Positions 27,560-41,389 of a DNA stretch of 64,000 nucleotides are shown one piece after another (the first letter of the stretch is position 1; every line of letters begins with the position of its first letter). The DNA is from Casuarius casuarius. Taxonomy: Eukaryota; Chordata; Aves; Casuariiformes; Casuariidae. Under the pieces are notes generated by a model, which was not told the DNA's origin, made no database searches, and worked only from the letters and a program-made list of their open reading frames with translations. Location of the stretch: positions 315,763 through 379,762 of the forward strand of contig PTFA01000398.1 in assembly GCA_003342895.1 (NCBI GenBank), written 5' to 3'. The translations under genes and the position numbers were made by a program.

Positions 27560-28270
27560 CAATACTCCTTAACATTCAGGTTGCTTTCCCTCTCTCCGCA
27601 CCTATTGATAAATAGGGAATCTCCGCATGGACCACATTGGCAAAGCAACATGAAGGAACTTGCCTTGCCACTGGCCGTGCTTCATCTTTCCTCCTGCAAC
27701 CGCCACCATTTATAAGTGCTAAGTAATTAAGCATATATATGCACAAAGATGTTTGTATAGTGCCTACAGCAAAAACGCAGAACCAGTGGAGAGATGAATG
27801 ATGAGGCATGCCGTTCCCTTGCAACACCTCGCTTACAGGTGAGTCATGCACAGCTAGTAGCTGTCCTGCCGGAGCAAGCAATGCTACCCCAAATATTCAC
27901 CTAACTCCTGAGAGGGTGCGACAGTACCTGCCACAGTGACAAGGGAAGGCTTTAACTTCCATCACTTGCTTCCCTGTTGTGACGCTGATGCCACCGACGG
28001 TCCTTGTGTCATGGCCAGGGCATCCTTGGTGACCGGAGGGGAGGTGTGATGCTGTGCAAGGGACGCAAGCAGTGGCAGCGTTGCAGCCTGGCAGCGAAAG
28101 GCAGGTGAGGAGCCTCCTTCCCCCGGCGCAGCTATGCCTGTGTGTGCAGCAGGGGTTTGAAACGTGGAGCGAAGTGGGGCAGTACAAATCCCACGTGGAG
28201 GCTGGGGGTGGCTCACGTAGCTGGTCCGCATGCATGCCTCTACCAGTCTTTGCTATCGTTGTGCATTGAT
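27560..28270. other. GC-enriched patch, no gene recognised
   Basis: About 700 bp richer in GC than its surroundings, with open frames of 71-112 codons on both strands and no recognisable product. No LTR ends, CR1 landmarks or splice-flanked exon were seen. Confidence 0.35.
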
Positions 28271-30079
28271 CTTTTTAGATTAGAAAGTACTTGAGTATTT
28301 TTGTCAATGTGCAGCTCTCTCCTGTGCCTGCGGCATAAAAACACTCTGGGAAAGTTTTTCTTCCTCTCTTGATTCTTGTGATGACTTTTTCATTTAGTAG
28401 AAGATAGCTATAGCAGAGAGATATCAGAGGGACAGATGACTGGTAGACAGGTATTTTTCTCTGTTTACTTCTATTAAAAACACAGGGCAGCTCTATCTGT
28501 AAATCTGATTGGGCCCAAAGGCTTTAAGAGTTACTTTCTGCGAGTTTTCAGTATTTTGAATGTTCTGAAAATCTTGATTTACATTTATTTCATTTGTAGG
28601 TTTGGGGGAAGGGTTGTTTGTTTATTTATTAGCAATAATTTCTTACTACTCCTACAATACAGCATGCAGTGTGTCAGTATTTTAAACTTGTGGCCTAAGC
28701 TCAGATTTTTCTCTGCTGCAGCCAGAGGACAGGTTTTTTGTTCTCTCTAACAAATTTACAGTCCATTCCCATGCAGTGCCTCAGTCCAAATTGAGTTGAT
28801 GTCAGTGAACTGTGTAAGCTCTAGCAATCAAGACTCGAGGGGAAACTGTCATGCATTTGATGATCAATGAAGGAATACTTTTTAATGCTGTCTTATTACT
28901 CATATGCGCCATAGTCAGCACATTGCATTTCATGAGCAGCCCTGAGCACGCCAACTGTCCAGATATTGATTGGGTAGTTTCCACAAGCTACTGTAAGCCC
29001 TGTGATACCGCTCCACATCTTTTCCAGCTCCTGTTTTTCTGCCACGTTTTAGAAAACTGCATATAGTCCAGATTGGGGTTTTATGGTCTGCTGCTCCATT
29101 GCACAGTTTATTTCTCTTCTGGTGGAGAAAACCTTTGAAAATGGCTGTAATCTAAAAAGTATATATACAGCGTATGGCAATGATGCCATCACAACAAGTG
29201 AAAATTGATAGGTGTCATTGCACTCCCCTGATAATGAACGAGGATAATACAGCCTGCTGAGCAGAGCAAAGGAAATTCCCCAAACTGAATATGATATTAT
29301 ATCATTTTTCACTGTTGTGCTACTAAAGTAAAGCTCAAGCTTTACATCACACATTTGGCACTTTGAGGGAATAAGAGGGCAGAAGGAAGTGACCTGGTGA
29401 GTACTTAGCAGGCATTGATGGGAAGTTTCATCCTCGAAGAGCTTTGTTCAGAAAACCTTCTAAGATTTAACTTGTTAAATACTGTGGGGTGGAGGGAGAA
29501 CTGCATTTTTATAGCGGCTCCCTAAACTAAGCGAACAGTATCCTCTCTGCCTAAAAGCTTCAACTGCAGAAGATTTATGTGACAATGAAAAACGCAGTTG
29601 GCAGGAATTTTTCTCAAAATAATGTTGCTGTGATTGGATACAAAATGATTCTGCTAATTCTTTAATCTACAAATCTGTCATCATGTAAATACTGTCTATG
29701 GAACAAATAGTATTTTGTTACATAATAAATGTGAAAGAAAGAAGTGAAGGGGATTTGCAGAGTAGTGAAAAGGGTTCTAGAGTTTAAAGGCAGGTCATTT
29801 TTGACGTTTGCAGATTGCACTCATGCTGGTAGGCACTAAATCTTAGCTCAGCCTCCAAATTCTTTTCTTCCTTCTTGCTTACTGGAAAATCTCTTCCTGT
29901 GCTAGAGTGGGCAAGAACAAGAAAATAACTGGTGCCTTTCCTTCTTTATCTTTCATGAGACTTTTACATATTTGGTCTTTAAAAGTTTTTTCTTCTACCA
30001 GAATTGGTATGTACTTTAAGCAATTATTAAATATTTATATATTTGTTTTGCTTAGAAGGCCTTATTCAGAGATATAGTA

Positions 30080-30310
30080 ATCAAGAACTCTTCATGGTGG
30101 ATGCCATTAAAAACTCATGATTCACTAATCCAAGATGTGGTAGAAATATCTCTATCTTTAAAGGCACAATGCTGCACACAATGAAGATTACCAAATACCG
30201 AGGTATTAATATGGCCACTGTAAATTCAATTAGCAAGTAATTTGAGGAGAAATGCCATTACACATTAACTACAAATGCTCATTAACAACCACTCTGAGGC
30301 ATATATTAAA
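30080..30310. promoter_or_regulatory. Candidate conserved non-coding element
   Basis: A compact block with clustered homeodomain-type cores (ggtattaatatgg, CAATTAG at 30227-30233, aagtaattt just after, cattaac twice) and no repeat. Conservation was not tested. Confidence 0.35.
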
Positions 30311-30905
30311 TGCTAAAGTAAGTATGATTGTGGTAGTTTCAACTTTATTTTAATTTTCCTATCTTTTGACATTGCTTTCTTATTTATGCCAAGATGTGGC
30401 CATGTTCCTGAAAGGACTTAAGTATGTGTTTAACTTTATGCCCTGGGAATATCTTAATATAGAGGTGTCTTTGAAAAGCATTTAGATCTCAGGGATCATG
30501 CCTATATACTTGTATTTGAGTTTGCCACTTCCATAAGCAGAACTCCCTAGGACCCGACACCTTGTGTTTTTATGGTCCTCACAAGCAGCCTAAATTTTAT
30601 TTGGGCTCCAGATGCCTACAAATCGAATCTGGCTTCACATATTCAGTGCATGGAGGATACTGATTGGCGAAACCACTTGAATCTTCCACATTACAGAAAA
30701 AACAAATATTCTGACACTAGCGAAGCTTTTTGGACAGAAGTTTGTGTGTGTCAGGGGACTGTGAATGAAGGCTAAAGTTTCTCACTCCCTCTACAACCTA
30801 CGCCTCCCTAGCCCCTTGACAGGACAAGGGCACTTGCTAGCCATCTCTGTAGGGCTCCCCCCAGCATGGAGATTGCATCGTAAATTGATGTAGGTGGTGG
30901 GATTT

Positions 30906-30910
30906 NNNNN
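30906..30910. other. Five undetermined bases (N)
   Basis: nnnnn between ggattt and a C run. Other single Ns lie at 20598 or so, about 31910, 41623 and 60600. These are draft-assembly or low-quality positions. Confidence 0.95.
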
Positions 30911-31448
30911 CCCCCAGCTCCCTGGAATATAGACTATCCAGGCCAGCTAATGTCCTTTCTTTGCTTATTCTTCACCTGAGGTCATTAATGAGTAGCAGCT
31001 CTTCAGAAAGGACATGTAATAGTTCTGTCCAATTTTTAGGTAGAGAAAGCAAAAAGAGGGTCCAAAACACAGCAGGTATATAGAGTATGGTGCTAGACTG
31101 ATATCCCATGTAGTATGACAGTGGTGGTACCCAATAATTTCATATTGATATCATAAATATTATTCAGGAGCCAGGAACCAAAACTGGTAGATTTTTAGAG
31201 AGAATTCTCTTTAAAGTTCCTCTGTGATGCAGCATTACTGTGATCTGCTTTGTCTGGAGTAAATTGCACTAAAATTTATCAGGAGAGTTAGTTCTGAGGA
31301 ACTATTTTTTTCCATGGAAAACTAACCTCTGTTCACATAGCTCATATGCATTTGACCCAGATACTGTTGGTTGCAACCTAGATTTTCACATGTGAATCTC
31401 GCAATTTATATTCCTGTACAAGAAATCTGCTCTAGATTTAAAATACTG

Positions 31449-31487
31449 TTTCGTTTTTTGTTTTTTGTTTTTTTTTGTTTTTTTTTA
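31449..31487. repeat. T-rich low-complexity tract with spaced G
   Basis: Runs of 6-9 T separated by single G (with one early C). A simple low-complexity expansion. Confidence 0.85.
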
Positions 31488-34419
31488 AGTATGAAAGATC
31501 ATGGCTTAAGAATGAGGTGTTCTGAATTCTATTCCTTCCTTGTTTTAAGGCCAACAGTTAGGAGTCTGCTTAGATCCCTGGAGCTTTGCATATCTTGGCT
31601 CTTTCAAATAGAGGGATTAATAAATCCAGCAAGTTTCCATCTTTTTTGAATTCTGTCTGCATAAATTCATTCTATTTAACTGTGTTGTATCCTGCTTTAA
31701 TGGGAAATATCTGGAGGGTCTGTCCTGTTATAAAAGTAATGGTATATGTAGTCTGCTTCAGTGTAGCCAAAGTTTTGCATATGAGTCCTATGTAAGATGA
31801 AAACTCATAAATAGATAGCTTTAAGGTTTAGACTGGTGGCCACTTGATTCTGGGACCTCTACTGCTACTAAAGACAAAAATGACTGAAAAAAAAAATAAA
31901 CATGACTTNGAATGGATAAACCTGAACAAAATCTCTTTGATTGGAGCATTTGGGATAACTGCCAGGCTGGACTTTGGGATGTTTATAATGGGTTGTGTGT
32001 TGATTGAGGAGAGGAGCATGAAAGGTACAGTTTTAGCACCCCCAACCTATGCCAAAGTATGCAAGAAAGTGAGGACTGCTGTTTGAGCAGGGGATAGATC
32101 AATTAAATCTTTTAGGACAGGATGCTTTAAAATGCGTCTTTGTAAGGTAAGACGTAACCTAAACATTTTAATCACAAGAGATTCTGAAGTTTTATCCACC
32201 CACTGAGCTCTTTTTGGGGAATCAACACTTTAACAGACTCTCCTAAGTCTTCAGCAATTCATTTCTTTTCAACCATGTAGCTTTTGAATTGGTCGAGCAT
32301 TTAAAATTCATTCTTCTCCGGCGCTAATTATAGACTGTAAGGAGATGTGGTGATGTAGCCTTTCTTTCAGTTTCAGATCAGACGCAGTTCGATTTACTCA
32401 AACACATTTTGAATTATTTTAAGAAAATAAATCTTGGCAAAATGTCATGATTAGGTGGTAGTCTTAACTAGGAATACAATTTTACCTTTATAGATCCCAA
32501 ATGTCTAAATAAAATTCAAAGATTAAAAAGTGTTGATTTATTAAAAGGAAAAGACAAGACACTGACAGAGGAAAAATCTAGTGCATTCACCATTCTTTTC
32601 TCTAGCCCTTACAGACAAAGAATTCCCCTGTTTTAGTTGTTTTATCAACAGTAAAACCTTGAGTGAAATCTGTTACACATTTTGAGTATAAAATGGCTCT
32701 ATAGTATGTGGGGGTTTTTTGTGGGTTTTTTTTGTGGGGGGTAAGTTAAAAGCACTGATAGTTTGGACCAGAGGATATTTTCACTATGGAAATATTACAT
32801 AGCTCACTAGAGGGGAGAAGTTGTATGTTGGGAACAGTAATGATGCTTTTAATCCAGAAGACAAATTTTGACATGAAAATGTATACTTGGAAAAATTATC
32901 ACTTGTTTTGCTTTATGCTATCAGCATTGTTTGATTTTTGATAATCCTGCTGTGGTTTTCTTTCAGAATCTAAAATATTTTTTGAGAAGTATAATTTTGG
33001 CTGTGAATTTTGTTCCTGAAAGACCTTAAGATATTTGTCCATAGTTTTACACTGTAAGATATATTGTACTGTTGTGATTTTCCCATTTAGGACTTGATTT
33101 TGTGAAGTACTATAGCGTGCCGCCCAGGCTGGCACAGCAAACACTTAAGCAAATAAGTAGTCCACCTGGCTTGGTCCTTGACAGAACTATGATGACTGCT
33201 GACAGAGAAGAATCATCTGAGAAGATTCTGAAAAAAGGGTTTCAACAAGTGGAATGGCAGAGCTAGAGCAAAAATATATAGGTGAGGAAAATGATCTGTC
33301 CTAATAAAAGCAGCAGATAGATCAAGTAGTATAGTAATTGTAAAGTCTTTCTCTGTTGGTAAAATTAGAGGTAGTAGTTTTATATAGAATGGACTGGACA
33401 GAGGCAAAGTTGTAAAGAGGTAACAAAAGACGAGGTTAAAAAGTCTGCTGCGAGATTCTGCAAATGAGCAAAAGGCTGAGAGATATGGAAAAGTAGAGTA
33501 AATGGAGGAATTCCTTTTAAGGCTCAGGAATAGATATATCCAAAATACAATCAGATAGTAAGCTCAATTCTGCTTTATTACATAGTTTGAAGTCAAAAGT
33601 AGCTCTATTAAATTCAATGGAACTCAGATTTACAAAATTATTCATTGGTAGTGTAACAAAGTCTCGGTGAGAAAATAACATGTATCCATGACTCTTTACA
33701 TTAAATAGATGGCACAGTAATACAATACAGAAGAATGTGAACTGTTATGTAGCATTTCATATATAGGTCTATAATACTGAGATCAGTAGCAGGATCTAGA
33801 TGTAAACAGTCTTATAAAGATTTGGACTCTGAGGAGCTTTTTTCTTTGACTATTGTCATTTCCTTAAATTGTTTCGAGCGAAACTGTGTTCTTTAATTAT
33901 TCCGTGAAGAATATGAGCAGCTTAATTTTGAAGTGACGGTTATTTACAAATCTCAATAGTTATTATTTTCGATGTATTTAGTGTGCATGAAAGTGGAGCA
34001 ACTGATAACATGGGGATGAGCAGACATAACACCAAGGACCACTGGTTCTCCTTCGGCTGTAATGTCAGACTAGCGTACATTCATTTTGATAGTAATGTCA
34101 TTGTGGTTGCTGTTGTGGTGCAAAACATTCCTGGTAGAAATCAGCAAGTTCTGGTTCTTTCATATTATTTTTTGTTCTGTGTTATTAATCACGATGCATA
34201 TGCATAGGAAAAGATAATCCTTGACTTGGAAAAATTATACTTTAACTATTGAAGTCAGACTACAAGTGGAATATTAGGCAAGCACAGAAAGAAAATCACT
34301 TTGTGTCACTGGCAGAGAAAGGAATAGACTTCAGGGCTTTGAATGTCTACCTGCATTATTCACTGTTGTCTGTGTGGCAGACACAAACACTGTTTCCTTA
34401 GTGACTTACATTAAAAGCT

Positions 34420-34800
34420 AAACCACTGTCTCCTGAGGCAAAATATTAATGAATTCACCCATCCAATTATTGGGCCTTCTATCAATTTGGCATTACTTTT
34501 TTATTTTATAAATAATAGTATAAGGCTTTAGGCAACCTTGCATAAATAGCTAAAACAATATTAAGCTGCCAGCAGAACAACAAACTCTTCTCCGGCCTAT
34601 GTGAATTTGTTGAAGGATATCATTTTCACTGTATCAGCTGACTGCTTCTTTCAGCTATGCTGGTATCATTTGAGTTTTCCCCTGATTCAACATCAGCCAG
34701 CTAACTGTCAGCCTTATCCTAATCTCCCTCTGACAGTGGCCCAGATAATCAATAGCACTGGCTGGATCTGGAGAGGCTGAGATCACTGCAGCCCGTATCT
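34420..34800. promoter_or_regulatory. Candidate conserved non-coding element
   Basis: Repeat-free, information-rich sequence with cores such as attaatgaattc, ccaattattggg (a CCAAT-containing palindrome-like stretch), cagctgac and agataatc (GATA-like). It reads like an intronic enhancer. This is inference from texture only. Confidence 0.35.
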
Positions 34801-36049
34801 GCTCATGAACTCTTCTAACAGCTCCATGTGCACAGTAAATGAGAAAAAAAAATCAAAGAGCACTTCAGAACTCCACATGAGAGTAAAGTTCCCTGCGTCT
34901 GAAGGACTAACATTTTCCAGACACTTAGAGCCTTTTTGAACATCATCTTGTCTAAGGAATACCTTGAACTGTTTTTTACATTTATATATGTTAACTACTT
35001 CTAGTGATGCTTTAAAATAAGAATCTTGGTACAATTTATCACTGCACTTTCAGAAAAAGGTTCCTGAAGGGAGCTATGCTATTATGGGAAATTATATAAT
35101 TCCAAAATGTTACCTTGACTTAAAAAAGAAAATGTCTGGCAGTGAATAAAAGATTCACCAAATATCAGTGAAAAATGAAGTTCAGAGGTATGAACAGAAA
35201 TGTTGTAAGAGTTTGGGAGTAAAGGCTCATAAATAGCCTTCTAGCAAAAAAAGGACTAGGGAAAAGCCAAAGAATGTTCCTGAAGACGTGTGTGTAGATT
35301 GTATTTAAAGTAGGTGTCACTTGAATACAGAGGTTGCAGTTCATATCTGTTCTAAACTTTATCTATATGGCTGTTGAGTTGATCTGAGAATGAAAATTGA
35401 ATGGGCAGAGCTGATAGCTATGAACCAAGAAATGATGATAACTTTGTGTTATTTCCTTCAGATGAATGCATTGTCATTTAAATGTTGTATTTATTCTTCC
35501 ATAAGATTTTAGAACTAGTTTTTTTTATATATATACATATATTATTACCGAGGAAAAACTAACCTTATCTGCATGTCATTGATTAGATTTCAGCATGCTG
35601 GGCCTATTGTACATAGATTAAGGAAATAAAAGGTTTATTAATGTAGATAATCTTCAAGTAAAACAATATTTTATTATGAATAAATGAAAATGAATTTTCT
35701 AGGACCTTTCTATACCTGGGAAAATTAGGAAAAGGTCAGTCCAGATGCTAGTTTCAGTGACTCTGGTAGTAGCATAAACTGTGAGCTTTACTTCAACAAA
35801 ATGGCTGGTATCAGGGTAAAATGTGCCAAAAGGAAAGGCTAAATAACACAGGTTCTGTTCTGTCCAAGGAGGAGGAGGGCCTCCTCTTCCTCCCTCTTCT
35901 CCTTGCAGCTGACGTGTCTGGGATTATGCATTGCACAGGGAGTACCATATATTTTAACCCACCCACAGCATTATTGAGAAAAAACTCTTAAGAAGCTGAA
36001 TGAGCATTTCTGAATGTTGCATGTAGGTATTCCCATCCTTGGGTCTTGC

Positions 36050-36560
36050 AGAAAGATTAAACGGAAAAGGACACCGGCATTCCTGCTCTGGCTTCAGCGC
36101 CCGCCCGCGGAGCTCCCAGAACAGACGCGGTGTTCCAGGTCACTCAGCCTGGCTCCAAATCAGTGTTTTGGCACAGCCAGGCCTTATATGCTGTGTGTGG
36201 TGGTGAAAGGAAATAGTACAGCCTCCAAGCGTTCCTCCTGCCAAAGGGGAAGGCAGTGGCTAACCCAAGGGTGTTGCGGGGTCAGGCACGAGGGCAGGAA
36301 GGGAGTTACGGACAGCTAGGCAAGCCATTTCGGAGGGCTACGTTTATTTGTTTTATTGCTCCCTGGCATGAGCTAAGATTCCTGGAGCTTCGTTGTCCCC
36401 AGCTGGCCATTCCCCTCGCCTTTGCTACCCCCCGCTGTCCTTTCCTGCCGCCGTGGGGATGAAGGCGCAGCCCCCGGGACGGAGCCCTCCGCCACAGCTG
36501 TCCCTGCCTGCAGCGGGACTGCGGCGCCCTCGGCCCTGCTGGGCAGGGATTTAACTCCAT
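36050..36560. other. GC-enriched patch, no gene recognised
   Basis: GC-rich DNA with moderate CpG (gcgcccgcccgcgg near 36098), 1.1 kb before the CpG island at 37654. It contains frames of 101 and 84 codons on opposite strands, neither recognisable. It may belong to the same regulatory neighbourhood as the island. Confidence 0.35.
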
Positions 36561-36741
36561 GGGTCACATGCTGCCTTCCTCAATTAACCTGCTTCTACCT
36601 TTGAATAACCCCTGCTTCTCTCTGGGCTGTCTCATTTAAAGATTGAATAAAATCTCTGTCTTAATTTGCTGCATACTAGATTTCCCTTTCCTGAGGCATA
36701 CTTTTACAGAGGGACCTATCACTTTATACTCAGACACACAA

Positions 36742-36762
36742 GCACGTACGCATGCGTGCGTA
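36742..36762. repeat. CG-rich alternating purine-pyrimidine tract (21 nt)
   Basis: Strict alternation with several CG steps around a gcatgc core. CG steps make this a stronger Z-DNA candidate than TG runs. Confidence 0.85.
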
Positions 36763-37179
36763 AACACGTGCACAACCTCTTTCCTTAGAGAGCGTAATAT
36801 ATTTTTGCATGTCTCATTGCTATTATTTTTCTATATGGTCATAGTTTTCCTTTTACTAGATCACTGGATGCAACGATATTAGGCTCGTATTTTGTCTTTC
36901 TAATATATATGTATTATTAGTAGTATTGTTATTTTCACTTGTTTCTGGATCTGGCATTTTTTTTCCTGTGTCGCCTGACATTTTTGCATTAAGGAGAGCG
37001 TGAGATCTGTTTCAGGACAGTAGGAGCTTTCGGTGCCAATCGTCGCGGCAGTTCCTTAGTTTGTTACTCCCTGTTTCGGTGAAAACTCATCAGTTTACTC
37101 TAGTGCCCTTCGTTTCGTATTTCAGTTCTAGAAAGTGTTATGTCTTCCTGCTGGTGTAAGTTATTCTCTCCTTTAATGC

Positions 37180-37360
37180 TGAGCCTTTTTTTTTCCTGCT
37201 TTTTGGCTTTCACTGTAGCTTCTCTTTTCTTCTTGATGCTGAGGAGTTTTACTTTATGTTCTTCTGTCTTCATTTCCCTGCTCCAATCGCCTCTTCTTTT
37301 TCTGTTCAACTTCTTTATTTTTTCATCTCCTTTTTTTATTTCTGAAGTATTCTTTTTATA
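37180..37360. repeat. T/C-rich low-complexity stretch
   Basis: A long T- and C-rich strand asymmetry just upstream of the CpG island. It opens frames on both strands (81 and 69 codons) that are low-complexity artefacts. Confidence 0.6.
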
Positions 37361-37653
37361 TGATTGTAGTGATACTAAAGGCTAAGGGCTTATTTTGTAC
37401 TTAACTCCAGATAATTGATTCTAGGGACATTTGTGATCTGCGGACAGCTGTCTCACCAAAAAGGCACTCATGTAATGCCTCTGGAGACAGCAGGGTTGTG
37501 GGTGGTTTGTTCTGGCTCATCTGTAATGATCGGCTGAAATTAACTTAATTAAGAAAATCATGCAAGATGTGGTATGCCTGCATTTTCATTTCACATGCTG
37601 AAAGCCTTTCTGAAATTCAGTAGTATTTCCTTCATCATTAGCTGAAGTTATCC

Positions 37654-37883
37654 CGCAGCGTAAAAGCGTTGTTAGCACCCACGGCGTGTGAACGCGCCGT
37701 TGGCAGAGGGTGCGGAGTCTCCTTCCGCTCTGCGCCCCGGCAGGGAGGATGCGTTTCCGCACCGCGCTGCGCCCGGGGAGGCTGGCACGCGAGGAGCCCC
37801 CTCCTCCGCGCCTCGTCCTCCGCCGAAAGCCAGGCACGAGTTCAGGCTGACTTTCTCCTCCGCTAGCTGCGCTACGAAATCGC
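37654..37883. promoter_or_regulatory. Compact intronic CpG island
   Basis: About 30 CpG in 230 bp by my count, in GC-rich sequence flanked on both sides by AT-rich DNA. CpG is otherwise scarce here, so the cluster suggests an unmethylated regulatory site: an alternative or internal promoter, a non-coding RNA start, or an enhancer. No TATA box, clear first exon or good splice donor was recognised. Open frames crossing it on both strands are expected from the base composition. Confidence 0.55.
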
Positions 37884-39740
37884 CCCTCTTGACAGATTTA
37901 TTACTGCTCATATGTAGGTATTGCTGTGTGCTGAAGGGACAGTCACTTTCTGAAAATATTTCTTCTGTGCAGGCCTTTGTCATTCGACTTGTGAGTAAAA
38001 TGTTTTTATTTGTGTTTGGGCCCCAAGGGCAGCACCAGGTGACTGTGTTAGAAAAATCCGGAAGGTTCAGAAGCTTTATAGGTGCTTAAAACTGTGCTAC
38101 CTATTAAAATGTCCCGCAGTTCTGATTCACTGATATGATTTTAAACCTTGTAATTGAGGTAGTGATGGAGGCAGTAAAAAGCAGTAAAAAGCCATGCTAT
38201 TTGGGTAGATTCAATTATTTCCACAAGGGAAAATGTATACAGTGATGTAGTGTGCCAGGAGCTTTTCAAAGAAGTCGGTCGCTCAGTGACAAGACTTCTT
38301 CAGCAAAAACAATTATTTTTATCTTCTCGCTGTGGAGTTCCACATTTTTCACCGCTAACTTAACTTTCCTGTATTTCTTAATCAGTGTCAAATGTAAGCG
38401 TGCTGACGCTCGGATGTCCTCATTTTGTTTCTCCGTTCTCATCCTTCCCATGCTCCTCTGAGAGGAGGAGGAAGCCCTTTGTTTAGGCTACATGTTCTAG
38501 GAGCAAAGAGTGTTTATAGAGTATTCATCTGTTTTTCTTGTCCGTGATACATATGGTGACATCACTGCGTATTTTTTATATGCTTTGGACAATGCAAAAC
38601 CAGTGGTAAAAACGGAGAGTGCAAAGAGAGCGTGCTTTTATAATTAACTACAGAACTTAGGGTATAGCTCGCGAGTCACGTTAAAGAAAAGGCTCATTGC
38701 AGTTCCGAACGTGAAGGATGAACCTCACTAAGCCGTTTGTCGTATTTAGCGTCCAGAGAATTTCTGCTCCTCGTTCTTTCTAGTACCAAATTTAAAACAT
38801 AGTCAAAGTAGTTCCTTCCGAACGCCTCTGTTGCTATTGCTGCTATTTAAGAAGTGTTGGAGCATGAGTGAATTCAAATTGGCAAGTAAAAAGCTAATGT
38901 ACTGTCAACATTATAAGGGGGTTAATAAGACATAGGTGCCTGTAGCTCAGTAACTGCAATAGCTGATGTCAGCCACAGGTAAAATCATTAAATGACTGCT
39001 TCAATACGCAGTTAGTAAAGAATTATCAGGTCTGATGAAGCAAACCTGCTTTTTGTATTTCATGTTTTATTAATTAAGGTGATCGTTATGTTATAATGAA
39101 TCTGGGCATATGTTAAATGTGTGTTTTATATTGGATGACATTCTAATTTAGAGTGCCTACAAAATTAACTCGGTTAGCTAATGAGAACTAAAGCAAGTTC
39201 TCATGGACATGCAAGGTTCTCACTTTGCCCCAGACCTTTCCAACAGTCTCCGGCCCAAAGCTGAACACACACTCTAGCTAAAGCCTTCTTCCGTTTTTCT
39301 TTTCCCCAGGTAGAGCTGAGTAACTACCTCCTTTATCTTACACTTGTGCCATGTACGTATTGCCATTTCTTGCAGCCACATGGTGGCTGGTACTTGCTTT
39401 TATTTCAGTAGCTTCACGTGGTTGACCCATAAGCAATCTGTGGTTCTTTCTGTCACCTAGATCCTTTTCTGGTGCTCTGCTGGCAAAGCCATTTTCCTCA
39501 TTTTTTGTCAGTGCATCAGAACTTTTCTTCCTAATTTTGTACATGTTTGAATGGAATTTATTTATGTTGATTTCATACTGTTTAGTCTTGCTCAAAGATA
39601 TTATTTTGAATTCTAATTCTGTTCCAAAGTGCTTAGAAACCTTCCAGCTTCATCATTTGACAAATTTTTAAGTGTCCTCTCTAGTGTGTCATCCAAATCC
39701 TGGATCAGATTGCTAAATTACACTCGATCCAGGCCAGATT

Positions 39741-39751
39741 CCCCCCCCCCC
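39741..39751. repeat. C11 homopolymer
   Basis: Eleven consecutive C. Confidence 0.9.
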
Positions 39752-41389
39752 ACAACTGCCTTCCTAATATGACAATAATAAACACACTTTGAGAGCACAG
39801 CTGCCTGAAGAGTGCATCCACCTTATGTTGATTTCATTAGGCTAGTAGTCCTTAGAGGTAGGCAACATCACTGAGCAGATAACATGCTGTGGCTTGTTTT
39901 TCTGTCAGTCCCCATTAAAAACTTCTGCTTTACTATGACAATAAACAGGATGGAAGCTCTCATGGCCATGAGCCACAGGTTTCTGTTGATGATCATGCTT
40001 TGCATAAAAATACTTACAGAATTTAGCCAAAGTGTATATCTTCCCCTTTCTCTTACATACTACAAAAGATACTTTTCATAAAAGGTTATCAGATTGGTTT
40101 GGCAAAATGGCTCTTACATTGATGTTGGCTGATTCTTTTTACCTTACCTTGTGCATGCTTGTGGACTGACTGTTAATCACTTTTTCTAGTGCCTGTCTAC
40201 GTAGCAAAGTCTAGGAAATAATTCTACAAGGTTTTTTTTATTATTTTTAAAATGTTTAGTGGTACACTTGCTTTTTTCTAGTCCTTGGCACTTCCCCTGT
40301 TGCCCACAGATCCTCAAAAAAATACACTAATAGTTTAAAGATTCATTTCATTAGTTCCTTGAATACTTTATGGGAAATTTTGACAAGCTTCATTGATTTG
40401 AACACATCAGACTTATTTACTCTTCTTTTCCAAATATGATCTCAGCTCCTAATCCCATTGTTAGAAATACTTGTGTCAAGTGACTGCTCGCAGTTAAGCT
40501 TTCCGGTGAAGGCTGAAACAAATAAACCACTGACTACTTGAACCATCCTTACATTATCTGCTGTTTTTATACACTTCTTGTTAAACTCATCTTGCATACA
40601 CACTTCTTTTATGACTTGGATCTCATACATACTTACTGAATAAAATAAACATTTTGGATCATGAGAATTAAAAACTCTATTTTGGTGCTAGATTTAAGGC
40701 GTCTGCTGGCTAAGTGTTCTTGGACAGTAAAGAGAAACATTATATGGGCCCTATTATTTCCATGGCTTCTCAATAGGCATAGTAATTTTCAAGTCATGTA
40801 TCACAATCATGTTTTATAAAACATTTTAAAAATGTGTTTTATGGATAACAACATCATGAATTTGCTTGGAAGATTATTTAATCCTAAGGGAACAGAGGTC
40901 CTACATCATCTATCATTTTAAAGATAAAACCTATTACTTTCAATTTCATGTGGAAATAAGTCATCAGCCTGCTTAGGTTAAGGCACAAAAATATAATAGT
41001 CTCCTTTTGGTCTGACTCTGTAAGTCTGTGTATAACATCAGCAAATATCAGAATTTCTGATGTCTAGAAGATAATGCTTCTCATTTCATTGCACATGTTT
41101 TTGGAGAGTAAGGAATGGAGCTAAATTTTCTGTGTTTTTCCCAAGTACATTCATTTTGACAAATCCGCTACCCTTGTTGACATGTGACCTGAAATATTTA
41201 AAGTGATTCCTCTGAATTTACCAGTACTGCAAAAGAAAATCAGAAACTTTCCAGGATTAGACAAATTAGAAGGCATGCATCATAAGGTCAAAAGGCCATG
41301 CTTTTACATCTAGACTATAAATGATGCTGCAAATTTTTGTGACCTGGTTTAATGAAAGGGTTAAATAAAATGTTATATACTGTTTGCTG

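Noticed and set aside
40985..41035. Possible CR1 3' end on the + strand (ctccttttggtctgactctg)
   Set aside because: Similarity is limited to about 30 bases and lacks the terminal ctatgat-type repeat.
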